Assembly: GCA_013287265.1 (NCBI GenBank)
Contig: JABDEC010000001.1
Location: forward strand, 1-64,000
Source: Candidatus Babelota bacterium
GTDB taxonomy: Bacteria; Babelota; Babeliae; Babelales; JABDEC01
DNA: 64,000 nucleotides
Direction of reading: 5' to 3'
Below are positions 55,954-63,588 of this stretch, in pieces; position 1 is the first letter of the stretch; each line of letters starts with the position of its first letter. A model generated the notes under the pieces. It searched no databases, was not told the DNA's origin, and saw only the letters and a program-made list of their open reading frames with translations. Made by a program: the position numbers and the translations under genes.

Positions 55954-56298
55954 ATGAAAAAATTATTTTTCTTAGCTTTAATTTCTGCAGCAGCAAATTT
56001 ATTTTGCGCAGAAACAAAATATGATAACGAAGTAGATTTTAATAAAGAATTTACTGTAATCGGAAGTTTAGAATATCAAGGCATTGAAGGTGGCGTTTGG
56101 TTAATTAAACCGGAAGATTCTTCTGAACGATATGCAATTGATAATGAAGTTGCAAATAAAATTAAAAATAAAAATAAAAAACACAAATTTGTTTTAAAAC
56201 TAGATCCATCTATCGGCATACCTGTTCCTGGAATTCCAGTCGAAGTTATTAGTTATGAAGAAGAAGAAGAAGACACTAGTATTTGCATAATTTTATAG
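55954..56298 (+). CDS. Secreted CaaX-box protein D (C-terminal CIIL)
   Basis: 114 residues from ATG 55954; the frame is open for another 21 codons upstream, but those are in the end of gene C and would hide the signal peptide. Domain: EFTVIGSLEYQG, KFVLKLDPSIGIPVPGIPVEVISYE. The linker EEEEEDTSI leads to CIIL. Closest to C and E. Confidence 0.8.
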   Translation: MKKLFFLALISAAANLFCAETKYDNEVDFNKEFTVIGSLEYQGIEGGVWLIKPEDSSERYAIDNEVANKIKNKNKKHKFVLKLDPSIGIPVPGIPVEVISYEEEEEDTSICIIL

Positions 56299-56305
56299 GA
56301 ATCTC

Positions 56306-56629
56306 ATGAAAAAATTATTATTTTTAACTTTAATTTCTATTGCATCAAATTCATTCTGCGCCGAAACAAAAGTGGATGATAATAAAGAATTTCGGATATC
56401 CGGAAATATGATTCGAGGATATGAAGAAGGATCATTTTTAATAAGAGCCAATGATGAATTTTATAGAATTGATAATAAAGTGGCTCAAAAATTAAAATTG
56501 AATACAACTTATAGCTTTGTTTTAAAAAAAGAAAATGTAGCTACTGGAGATATGCAAGGAATTCCTGTTCAAGTTATTAGCTATGAAGAATGGGAAATGG
56601 GTCATGAAAGTAGCTGCGTTATTTTATAA
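56306..56629 (+). CDS. Secreted CaaX-box protein E (C-terminal CVIL)
   Basis: 107 residues. Signal peptide MKKLLFLTLISIASNSFCA. Domain: EFRISGNMIRGYEEGSFLI, SFVLKKENVATG, GIPVQVISYEE. The acidic/Ser linker leads to CVIL. It is the most compact member and shows the minimal domain of about 75 residues. Confidence 0.8.
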   Translation: MKKLLFLTLISIASNSFCAETKVDDNKEFRISGNMIRGYEEGSFLIRANDEFYRIDNKVAQKLKLNTTYSFVLKKENVATGDMQGIPVQVISYEEWEMGHESSCVIL

Positions 56630-56641
56630 AAAAGAAGGTTT

Positions 56642-57001
56642 ATGAAAAATAAATTAATTTACTCAATATTAATGTTATCAATTTTTAATTTAAATAGTTC
56701 TGAAGCAAATATTGATCAAAAACAAATTGAAGAATATGAAAAAGAGTTTGTTGTTGAAGGTAGAATAATTATCGACAGACAATATGCCAGAGAAAGATTA
56801 GTTATCAGGACAACCAATGGAGAGCAATTTTCTCCCATGAAAGGTCGCTGGCCATTTGATAATGTCAGAGCGGGATTAAAAGGGAAATTTACCATAAAAA
56901 AAGATCACAATGTTGGCACATGTGCCGATAGTAAGAGTTTGCCTGTACATGTAATCAGATTTGAGGAATGCGAAATAGATGATTGGTGTACTATACTTTA
57001 A
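56642..57001 (+). CDS. Secreted CaaX-box protein F (C-terminal CTIL)
   Basis: 119 residues. The signal peptide (to about residue 20) differs from C-E. Domain: EFVVEGRIIIDRQYARERL, LKGKFTIKKDHNVG, LPVHVIRFEE. The linker CEIDDW leads to CTIL. Diverged in sequence while keeping the C-terminal box. Confidence 0.8.
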   Translation: MKNKLIYSILMLSIFNLNSSEANIDQKQIEEYEKEFVVEGRIIIDRQYARERLVIRTTNGEQFSPMKGRWPFDNVRAGLKGKFTIKKDHNVGTCADSKSLPVHVIRFEECEIDDWCTIL

Positions 57002-57008
57002 ATAAATA

Positions 57009-57332
57009 ATGAAATTAAAATTAATAATTTTTATTTTTACATTTTTATCTTTAAATTGTTCTGAATACAATTCAGAAATCGATGAACCTGGCAATACTTC
57101 AGGATATGATTCTGATTCTGAATATGATTTATACGTATATGGAAAATTAATTCTCAAAAACAAACAATGTTTTATTCAGGATAATGAAAATAATTTATAT
57201 AGAGTTTCAATTCCAAAAAGATTAAAAATTGGACTGGAGACACGTTTTTATTTAAAAAAAATTAATACAGAAATTTATAAAATTGTGAATTATGATAGAA
57301 ACCGCTCCGGTTGTTTTCAATATTGCAGCTAA
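57009..57332 (+). CDS. Secreted family protein G without a CaaX box
   Basis: 107 residues. Signal peptide MKLKLIIFIFTFLSLNCS. An acidic DSDSEYDL stretch precedes YVYGKLILKNKQC, and LKIGLETRFYLKKINTEIYKIVNYD matches the domain. The C terminus is GCFQYCS, with two cysteines and no CaaX. It may be a degenerate or differently modified member. Last gene of the array. Confidence 0.7.
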   Translation: MKLKLIIFIFTFLSLNCSEYNSEIDEPGNTSGYDSDSEYDLYVYGKLILKNKQCFIQDNENNLYRVSIPKRLKIGLETRFYLKKINTEIYKIVNYDRNRSGCFQYCS

Positions 57333-57374
57333 AAAAGAGAAAAAAACTCGCACGTTATAGAATTTTATTAAAAT

Positions 57375-57520
57375 CCCGTTCGTGGTGTCCCTCGATACAT
57401 TTTGCTTCGCAAAACACTCGGAATGAGTATCCCTGTCCTGAGCTTGCCGAAGGGGAATCCATGAACACAAATTTTCATCCTTCGATACACCGCTCTTCGA
57501 GCGGCACTCAGGACGAACGG
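57375..57520. repeat. Cluster of dispersed palindromic repeats
   Basis: Three repeat units in tandem: CCCTCGATACATTTTGCTTCGCAAAACACTCGG, CCTGTCCTGAGCTTGCCGAAGGGG and CCTTCGATACACCGCTCTTCGAGCGGCACTCAGGACGAACGG (with an ACCGCTC/GAGCGGC stem), each trimmed here to its core. GC-rich against an AT-rich background. The spurious open frame across it is not a gene. It closes the CaaX operon and precedes a promoter. Confidence 0.75.
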
Positions 57521-57560
57521 ATATACTATAATTATCATTAATAAATTCTTTAAAAAACCC

Positions 57561-57590
57561 TTGATTTTTTCCTTTTAAATCTGATAAGTT
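57561..57590 (+). promoter_or_regulatory. Predicted promoter of the 57617 secreted gene
   Basis: TTGATT, 18 bases, TAAGTT, with GGAGG just before the ATG downstream. Confidence 0.5.
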
Positions 57591-57616
57591 AATAAATAAG
57601 AAAATCGGAGGTTTTT

Positions 57617-57799
57617 ATGAAGAGGTTATTAACTTTATTATTAAGCTTATCAGTAATAAACTGCATTTATCCAAAAATTGGAGCATGTAGAGACGATGAT
57701 GATTGCATGCCAACATTTTATTGTGATCTCAATAAAGGTAATGACGCGAGTTCCCAAGGTGGACAATGCAAAAAAGATCCTTTTTACCTAGCTAATTAA
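57617..57799 (+). CDS. Small Cys-rich secreted protein (CxxxDxC module)
   Basis: 60 residues. Signal peptide to about residue 18, then a mature part of about 42 residues: CRDDDDCMPTFYCDL...GGQC. It matches module 2 of the 10497 protein (CKTNDECRPNLTCKL). Four mature cysteines. Strong ribosome site (GGAGG). Related in look to EB/colipase-like modules; function unknown. Confidence 0.75.
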   Translation: MKRLLTLLLSLSVINCIYPKIGACRDDDDCMPTFYCDLNKGNDASSQGGQCKKDPFYLAN

Positions 57800-57814
57800 T
57801 GCGATAATTTTTAC

Positions 57815-57850
57815 AAAAAAAAAGGCACATTTTGAATGTGCCTTTTTTAA
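57815..57850. terminator. Bidirectional terminator between 57617 gene and rplM
   Basis: Hairpin AAGGCACATT-TTG-AATGTGCCTT with A-run before and T-run after, so it can work in both directions. Confidence 0.85.
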
Positions 57851-57869
57851 TTTATAAAGATTTTATATC

Positions 57870-58298
57870 TTATTTTTTCTCAATCTGAGCTTTATGAGGA
57901 TGTTCACTTCCTGCATAAACTTTTAATCTTCTTAAGAAATGATTTTGTAATTTATTTTTTGGAAGCATTCTTTTTACTGCTAATTCAATTAATCTGTCAG
58001 GATTTTTTTCCAACATCTTTTTAGCTGTAATTTCTTTATAACCACCTACATAACCTGTATAATGATCATAAATTTTATCAGTTAATTTTTTTCCGGTTAA
58101 AACGATTTTATCAGCATTAATTACAATTATATAATCACCTGACATAGTATGGGCAGTATAATGAGCCTTATCTTTTCCTCTTAGGCTGTCAGCAATTTGA
58201 GTTGCCAATCTTCCTAAAATTTTACCTTGCGCGTCAATTACTTTCCACTTTGGCTTTGCATCTTCTTTTCTTAAAAAGAATGTTCTATTCATATCCAT
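57870..58298 (-). CDS. rplM: 50S ribosomal protein L13
   Basis: 142 residues. WKVIDAQGKILGRLATQIA, GDYIIVINADKIVLTGKK and RMLPKNKLQNHFLRRLKVY are L13 signatures. It starts early 50S assembly. It stands alone, 52 kb from rpsI, flanked by a terminator and a repeat, in place of the usual rplM-rpsI pair. Confidence 0.97.
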   Translation of the reverse strand: MDMNRTFFLRKEDAKPKWKVIDAQGKILGRLATQIADSLRGKDKAHYTAHTMSGDYIIVINADKIVLTGKKLTDKIYDHYTGYVGGYKEITAKKMLEKNPDRLIELAVKRMLPKNKLQNHFLRRLKVYAGSEHPHKAQIEKK

Positions 58299-58409
58299 TG
58301 AATTAGCCTTTTTCTTGATTTCTAGTGTGTTTTTAAGAACTAAACGGGATTAGTAATAATTTAAAGCAAAATAGGCCTATAGTCAAATAATAAAGCAACT
58401 GGTAGAATA

Positions 58410-58446
58410 GGACTGAGCTTATCGAAGGGTACGAGCAATTCAGGAC
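58410..58446. repeat. Dispersed repeat (GGACTGAGCTTATCGAAGGG)
   Basis: A single copy of the CTGAGCTT-TCGAAGG repeat with GTACGAGC after it, in the leader of the antiporter gene. It overlaps the region where a ribosome site should be. Confidence 0.6.
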
Positions 58447-58451
58447 TTTTT

Positions 58452-60041
58452 ATGCAAATAACATATCTCACACTTTTACCGCCAATATTAGTACTAATAG
58501 CAGCATTTATAACAAAAAAAATAAAAACTTCACTTTTTTTAGGAATATTTTCAGCGGCATTAATTTCTAACAATTATGGAATAAAAGATACATTAACTTC
58601 TATCTTTAGCCGCTTTTACGATCAGTTTAAAGATATTGATAATTATTATTTTTTTTCATTAATTTTTATCCTTGGAATAATTATCGCTTTAATTACAAAA
58701 ACGGGTGGCGCGCAAGCTTTAGGAGACATAATAATAAAAAAAGCAAAAAGTAGAAAAGATGCTGAAACATCAACTTTACTACTTTCAACATGCCTGTTTA
58801 TTGATGATTATTTAAACTCTTTAACAGTTGGTTATGTAATGCGCCCATTAACCGCAAAATTTAATATTCCTCGCGTAAAATTAGCTTACTTAATTGGTGT
58901 AATGGCGGGGTCATTAGTTGTTATAATGCCAATTTCAAGCTGGGTTGGAATGTTAATTGGTCAATTAAGTTTATCAGGTATTTCATTAGATCCCGCTGCA
59001 AAGCCTATAATTTTAGCTGATTCATTTTTTGTTTATCTAAAATCAATCCCATTTATTTTTTATTCTTTTATTATGATCGCCTCAACATGGTTTATTGTAA
59101 GAAGAAGAATTTCTTATGGGCCAATGCATCAATTTGAAAAAATTGCAAAAGAAACAGGAAATTTATTTGGCGGCAAATTTGTTAAAGAAGAAATTTTAGA
59201 ATCTACAAAAACAACACATTCAATTCTAGACTTTTTCTTACCAATTTTAATTTTAATTTTCTCGGTAATTATAGGAATTCCATACGTTGGCGGATATTAT
59301 TTGTTTGGTGGAACTAATACATTAATTCAATCATTTCAATATTCAAATGCATCTTTGGTTTTATGTATCGCTAGTGCTTTATCTTTAATTATCAGCTTAA
59401 TTTTTGCACTAATTAGAAAAAAAATTAAAATTTTTGATACTGTCACAATCACAAAAAATGGTATTGAAATGATGTTTGCTTCTGTTGTAACAATTATTTT
59501 TGCATGGGTTTTTGGGTCATTTTTAAAGCAGGATTTAAAAACAGGCATTTATCTTGCCGATCTACTTTTAGGAATCGTAAATATTCATATTTTACCGCTA
59601 ATGATTTATTTAACTTCAATCATTATTGCTTTAGCAATAGGTTCATCTTGGGGAACAATTGCAATTTTAGTTCCAATAGTTGTGCCGATGGTATTAACAT
59701 TTTTAAATATCCCAACACCTACATTGTTTGAAAATGTGATTTTATTGCTTCCATGCATTGGCGCAATATTTTCTGGTTCTATCACTGGTAATCATTTGTC
59801 ACCAATTTCAGATTCAACTATTATGGCTTCAACGAGCACAGGAGCGCATATTATTGATCTTGTAAAAGCAAGATTTTATTATGTAATTCCAAGCGTAATT
59901 GCGACATCAATCTCGTTTTTAATTATCGGCTTTTTAATAAATAAAAATATTTATTTAGCATTAACAAGCTCAATTTTAGCTGGGATCTTAATTTCTTTTG
60001 GTCTTTTGTTATTCATGCAAAAAATATTTAGAAGATCATAA
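58452..60041 (+). CDS. NhaC-type Na+/H+ antiporter family protein
   Basis: 529 residues with about 12 membrane helices. CLFIDDYLNSLTVG (about 115-130), PISSWVGM and SGSITGNHLSPISDST are typical of the NhaC antiporter superfamily. It would exchange cations for protons or import an organic anion; substrate cannot be told. The acidic pair in FIDDYLN is conserved. It is a single-gene transcript. Confidence 0.8.
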   Translation: MQITYLTLLPPILVLIAAFITKKIKTSLFLGIFSAALISNNYGIKDTLTSIFSRFYDQFKDIDNYYFFSLIFILGIIIALITKTGGAQALGDIIIKKAKSRKDAETSTLLLSTCLFIDDYLNSLTVGYVMRPLTAKFNIPRVKLAYLIGVMAGSLVVIMPISSWVGMLIGQLSLSGISLDPAAKPIILADSFFVYLKSIPFIFYSFIMIASTWFIVRRRISYGPMHQFEKIAKETGNLFGGKFVKEEILESTKTTHSILDFFLPILILIFSVIIGIPYVGGYYLFGGTNTLIQSFQYSNASLVLCIASALSLIISLIFALIRKKIKIFDTVTITKNGIEMMFASVVTIIFAWVFGSFLKQDLKTGIYLADLLLGIVNIHILPLMIYLTSIIIALAIGSSWGTIAILVPIVVPMVLTFLNIPTPTLFENVILLLPCIGAIFSGSITGNHLSPISDSTIMASTSTGAHIIDLVKARFYYVIPSVIATSISFLIIGFLINKNIYLALTSSILAGILISFGLLLFMQKIFRRS

Positions 60042-60110
60042 AATAATTAATGCCATCTGAACTAATTTATATAATTAATTAGCTGTTTTAGCTAATTTTT
60101 ATAAAAACTC

Positions 60111-60140
60111 TTGTTTTCAATCAGAAATATTTGTTAGGCT
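60111..60140 (+). promoter_or_regulatory. Predicted promoter of the 60180 secreted gene
   Basis: TTGTTT, 18 bases, TAGGCT. The preceding AAACTCTTGTTTTC is shared with the 10432 promoter. Confidence 0.5.
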
Positions 60141-60179
60141 GATTTTGTAGATAAAAAAATGTTAAAAAGGAGTTATTTT

Positions 60180-60434
60180 ATGAATTTTAAGAATGTTTTA
60201 CTAATTTTGTTAGTTAGTATTTCAGTAATTGGTCAAATGAAGGCTGAAACATGCTATTGCTCAATTCAATGTGGCCCGAGAGAATTTATAGAAGGCCAAG
60301 ATAAACCTAAAATTGTTTCAAAAAGCGGATTTGGTCCAATTTGTTTCTGTCGAGACCGTGACATAAAAAAATTTAAAAAGAATAAATGTAATCCTTCGCA
60401 AGAAGAAATTAATTCATTAGATGCATGTTCTTAA
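60180..60434 (+). CDS. Small Cys-rich secreted protein (CxxxC...CxC)
   Basis: 84 residues from ATG 60180; AAAAAGGAG seven bases upstream decides it over the ATG at 60159. Signal peptide to about residue 23. Mature part starts ETCYCSIQCGPREF (CxC and CxxxC) and then CFCRD. It shares the Cys spacing of the 7304 and 10497 proteins. Function unknown. Confidence 0.75.
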   Translation: MNFKNVLLILLVSISVIGQMKAETCYCSIQCGPREFIEGQDKPKIVSKSGFGPICFCRDRDIKKFKKNKCNPSQEEINSLDACS

Positions 60435-60448
60435 AATATTGAATATCT

Positions 60449-60488
60449 AGAAAAAGGGAAAAGAAAATAATCTTTTCTCTTTTTCTAT
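60449..60488. terminator. Bidirectional terminator between 60180 gene and pepP-like gene
   Basis: AGAAAAAGGGAAAAGA pairs with TCTTTTCTCTTTTTCT (one mismatch) around an AAATAA loop. Converging genes lie on each side. AT-rich stem, hence moderate confidence. Confidence 0.6.
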
Positions 60489-61759
60489 TTAATCATTAAT
60501 TTTTCAATTTCATCTACGGATTTTGGCAAATGTTCACTTAAACAAACAACTCCATCTTCTACAATCCAATAATTATCTTCAATTCTTACGCCAATATTTT
60601 CTTGCGAAATATAAATTCCAGGCTCAATGGTAATAACATCGCCAGGTTCTAAAGGATTTGCATAATCACCAACATCATGAACATCAAGTCCTAAAAAGTG
60701 TCCAATACCATGTAAAAAATATTTTTCATAATTTTTTTCTTTTAAAAACTCTCTAGCGATATGATTTAACGATTCATCCGGTTTTTCTTTATTACTTAAC
60801 CAAAGTCCGGGTCTTGCAATATCTGCAATATATTCTTGAGTCTCTAAGACAATTTCATAAATTTCTCTTTGTCTTTTTGAAAATTTACCCGAAACAGGAT
60901 AAGTTCTTGTTAAATCACCACAATAATGTTCGAATTTAGCTCCAATATCAACAACTACCAAATCATTTTTTTCCATTTTTTTATTATTTGCTACATAATG
61001 CAAAATTGTTGAATTTTTTCCTGATCCGACAATACTTGGAAATGCTAATTCGCAATTTGAGACCGTAAAAACATATTCAATGGCTGCTTGAACTTCATTT
61101 TCAAATTTCCCAGACTCAATTACTTGAATTGCAGCTTCTTGACCCAAGATTGTTATATCAACTACTTTATAAAGTGCTTCAATCTCTTTTTGAGATTTTT
61201 TTCTACGCATTTTTGCAACGATTGGAGAAATATCAATGAGCGAATTTTCAAAACCAGGTAAAAATTGGTTAATGCGATTTAAAATAAATCTTTGTTCAAA
61301 ATATTGTCTTTGATTTTGCGGATTTAATGTAAAAATTTTTCCATTTTTATTTATAACTTCTCTTAAATAAGAAATTAAATTCATATATTCTTCAGAATCA
61401 AAAAAAGGATAAAATTCATAACCTTTTATTTTTTCACCCAAATAATTTAGTTCATCAAAACCTATGTCAGCTGGTTTGCAGGTTAGTGGGTCAATACAAT
61501 TTGCTATCCAATGAGCACGACTTTGCCCGGTATTTGCAGCATAAAAATTGGAAGTTCCATCTAGATTTAATGAAAAAGCAGTTCCGGGTTCACTAATTCC
61601 AGTAAAATAATAGAAAGAACTTTCTTGTCTAAATTTAATTGCCTCTTGCTCAAAATTTCCAAAAAATAAAATTATTCCATTTTTAACTTCGGGAAATTTT
61701 TGCTTAACTAAATTTACTAAATTTTCTCTTCGTAATTTAAAATCTGCCAAACTAAACAT
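60485..61759 (-). CDS. pepP: Xaa-Pro aminopeptidase (M24B)
   Basis: 424 residues. An N-terminal creatinase-like domain precedes a pita-bread fold. Metal ligands are in VVVDIGAKFEHYCGDLTRTY, HGIGHFLGLDVHD, EPGIYI and RIEDNYWI. It removes residues in front of proline. Length is typical. Single-gene unit divergent from the 61830 gene. Confidence 0.92.
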   Translation of the reverse strand: MFSLADFKLRRENLVNLVKQKFPEVKNGIILFFGNFEQEAIKFRQESSFYYFTGISEPGTAFSLNLDGTSNFYAANTGQSRAHWIANCIDPLTCKPADIGFDELNYLGEKIKGYEFYPFFDSEEYMNLISYLREVINKNGKIFTLNPQNQRQYFEQRFILNRINQFLPGFENSLIDISPIVAKMRRKKSQKEIEALYKVVDITILGQEAAIQVIESGKFENEVQAAIEYVFTVSNCELAFPSIVGSGKNSTILHYVANNKKMEKNDLVVVDIGAKFEHYCGDLTRTYPVSGKFSKRQREIYEIVLETQEYIADIARPGLWLSNKEKPDESLNHIAREFLKEKNYEKYFLHGIGHFLGLDVHDVGDYANPLEPGDVITIEPGIYISQENIGVRIEDNYWIVEDGVVCLSEHLPKSVDEIEKLMIK

Positions 61760-61829
61760 TTTCTTAACCTTAAAAAATATATTAATATTTAATCTACTAA
61801 CATTTAATTTTACAAAAGTATTAAAAATT

Positions 61830-62540
61830 ATGTATAAAATTTTTCTAATTTCCTTAATTTTAAAATTGTCATTTTTGAACTGTTCGGAAATAGAGATTGT
61901 TACTTTACATATTCCATTTGAAGATAAAGAAATTCCTGAACTTCAACTAATTGAAGCAATCAAACAAAATAATTATGAAACAGTAAAAAAATTATTAAAA
62001 GATAAAAATATTGATCTGAATTTTCAGGATGAAAATGGAGAAACCCCATTAATTCATGCCTCCAGATGTAGAGATTATAGATTTACCCAGTTATTAATTG
62101 AAAAAAATGTTAATCCAGCTCTGGTAAATAAATATAATGAAAATGCTGCATCAGCGGCATTCAATCACAAAAATATAAAAGCCGCACGACAACTTCTGAA
62201 TTATGAAGAAGAATTTGCCAAAAAATATGTTGAACCTAGAAAAACGTTTCATAAATTTATTATTTACTTCAGTGGAAAAAATGACGAAGAAATAAAAAAA
62301 AATAAATTAAATTTTATAAAAAAGGATCTATTTAAGAAAAAACTATCATTTTTTGAGGCAAAAAAATTAAAGAGAAAAAAAGTTTTAAAGAAAGATGATT
62401 ATGTAACATATACTGATATAACTGATAGTAATGCAGTGGAAATTAGGGTAAAAGAATCAATAAACTATACTAGTCTATCTGAAAAAATCCCCCATTTAAA
62501 TAAATTCAAAATTAAGTCAGTTGAGATAATATATGAGTAG
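61830..62540 (+). CDS. Secreted ankyrin-repeat protein with FIIYF domain
   Basis: 236 residues. Signal peptide to about residue 18 (LNCSE). Two to three ankyrin repeats (ELQLIEAIKQNNYETVKKLL, NGETPLIHASRCRDYRFTQLL, and a third trimmed copy) are followed by a Lys-rich part with TFHKFIIYFSGKN. The next secreted gene carries KFVRKFIIYFEDSQ, so the two share a domain. No ubiquitin-ligase motif is seen. Confidence 0.8.
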   Translation: MYKIFLISLILKLSFLNCSEIEIVTLHIPFEDKEIPELQLIEAIKQNNYETVKKLLKDKNIDLNFQDENGETPLIHASRCRDYRFTQLLIEKNVNPALVNKYNENAASAAFNHKNIKAARQLLNYEEEFAKKYVEPRKTFHKFIIYFSGKNDEEIKKNKLNFIKKDLFKKKLSFFEAKKLKRKKVLKKDDYVTYTDITDSNAVEIRVKESINYTSLSEKIPHLNKFKIKSVEIIYE

Positions 62541-62547
62541 ATCTTTT

Positions 62548-62575
62548 TTGACAATTTACATTTTTTATATATAAT
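62548..62575 (+). promoter_or_regulatory. Predicted strong promoter of the 62616 gene
   Basis: TTGACA, 16 bases, TATAAT. Both boxes are perfect; the spacer is shorter than in the other secreted genes. Confidence 0.7.
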
Positions 62576-62615
62576 TTTATTAATATATCATTTCTATTTG
62601 TCATTTGGAGGAAAA

Positions 62616-62936
62616 ATGAAAAAGCTCGTATTAACATTAATCCTATTCAATTCGCTTAAATTATTCAGTAGTGAAATAAGTCAAATTACTTTTCATAATG
62701 ATGAAAATGCCCAAACTTTACTAGGTCAGGATTCTCTTCTTCGAGAAACACCTAAATTCGTAAGAAAATTCATTATTTATTTTGAAGATTCACAAGCAAA
62801 AGAAGAATTTTTAAAATTAAGCTGCGAATTTGAAACTTTTAAGAAAACTCTTCTACCATCAGATTTATCTAATGATAATAACGATATGCTTTGTTTTGCT
62901 ACAAATAAACCGCAATTTGAAGAGCAGCAGAAATAA
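62616..62936 (+). CDS. Secreted protein with FIIYF domain
   Basis: 106 residues from ATG 62616, with GGAGG upstream; an earlier in-frame start overlaps the ribosome site and is rejected. The signal peptide is to about residue 20. The mature part has KFVRKFIIYFEDSQAKEEF, similar to KTFHKFIIYFSGKNDEE of 61830. Looks like a half-size partner of that gene without ankyrin repeats. Function unknown. Confidence 0.7.
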   Translation: MKKLVLTLILFNSLKLFSSEISQITFHNDENAQTLLGQDSLLRETPKFVRKFIIYFEDSQAKEEFLKLSCEFETFKKTLLPSDLSNDNNDMLCFATNKPQFEEQQK

Positions 62937-62996
62937 TTAATTCATTTTTTAATAAGATTGCAATTAAAGGAATCAGCTTCGTTTATCAGGATTAAA

Positions 62997-63449
62997 ATGA
63001 AAAAAATAATTTTCCTAATAATTTTCTCACTAATTTTTATTGCAAACACAAAAACGGATATTTTGCAAAATATTGATCAAATAAGTTCAACCGTTGGACT
63101 GTTTACAATTTTAAATAGCATTGAACGAGAACAAAGACAGTATCCAACTGAGTGTCCTGATAAAATAGCTGGGTGCGAAGTAATGCATTATAATGTTGAA
63201 ACTATAACAAAATTAAATTCTAACAAATTTGCATTAGGCGCGTTTTTATTTGCTGCAGGTTTAAAAAATTTAGATTTAAGAAAATTAGTTCTTTCATTAC
63301 CAGCAATGTACCTTCTAACAAAAGCAAATTATAAATTCCAAATGTTAAAAGAAAATTTTTCAATTGAAGAATTATTAAAGAGAACGCCAAAAATAATTGA
63401 TAATATTATTCAAGCAACTTTGATTTCTTTGGCATTATACGTGAAATGA
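62997..63449 (+). CDS. Secreted or membrane-associated protein of unknown function
   Basis: 150 residues from ATG 62997; an open extension upstream lacks a signal peptide start. Signal peptide to about residue 20. The mature part has a PTECPDKIAGCEV pair of cysteines and one or two hydrophobic helices (about 78-88 and 95-107). It ends with TGA. No family is recognised. Confidence 0.6.
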   Translation: MKKIIFLIIFSLIFIANTKTDILQNIDQISSTVGLFTILNSIEREQRQYPTECPDKIAGCEVMHYNVETITKLNSNKFALGAFLFAAGLKNLDLRKLVLSLPAMYLLTKANYKFQMLKENFSIEELLKRTPKIIDNIIQATLISLALYVK

Positions 63450-63453
63450 TTTA

Positions 63454-63499
63454 GTATCTCTCGATACAATTTTTCTACGAAAAATCACTCGAGATGATT
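63454..63499. repeat. Dispersed palindromic repeat
   Basis: TATCTCTCGATAC...TTTTTCTACGAAAAATCACTCGAGATGATTA, with a TTTTTC/GAAAAA stem around TAC. Variant of the 1934 and 57375 elements. Confidence 0.6.
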
Positions 63500-63588
63500 A
63501 GGTTTAAAGTTTGATGATTTGGTTATGCAAAAGTAAAGAAAACATTTTATATTTTTCATAACTTAAAATTAGTTAATAATATTAACTC

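Noticed and set aside
55217-57332. Lipoprotein reading of the Cys at the signal-peptide ends (SFC, LNC)
   Set aside because: Positions before the Cys do not fit a lipobox (Phe or Asn at -1); signal peptidase I cleavage fits better.
57311-57541. 76-codon open frame across the repeat cluster
   Set aside because: Its protein is a translation of the palindromic repeats; begins inside gene G in another frame.
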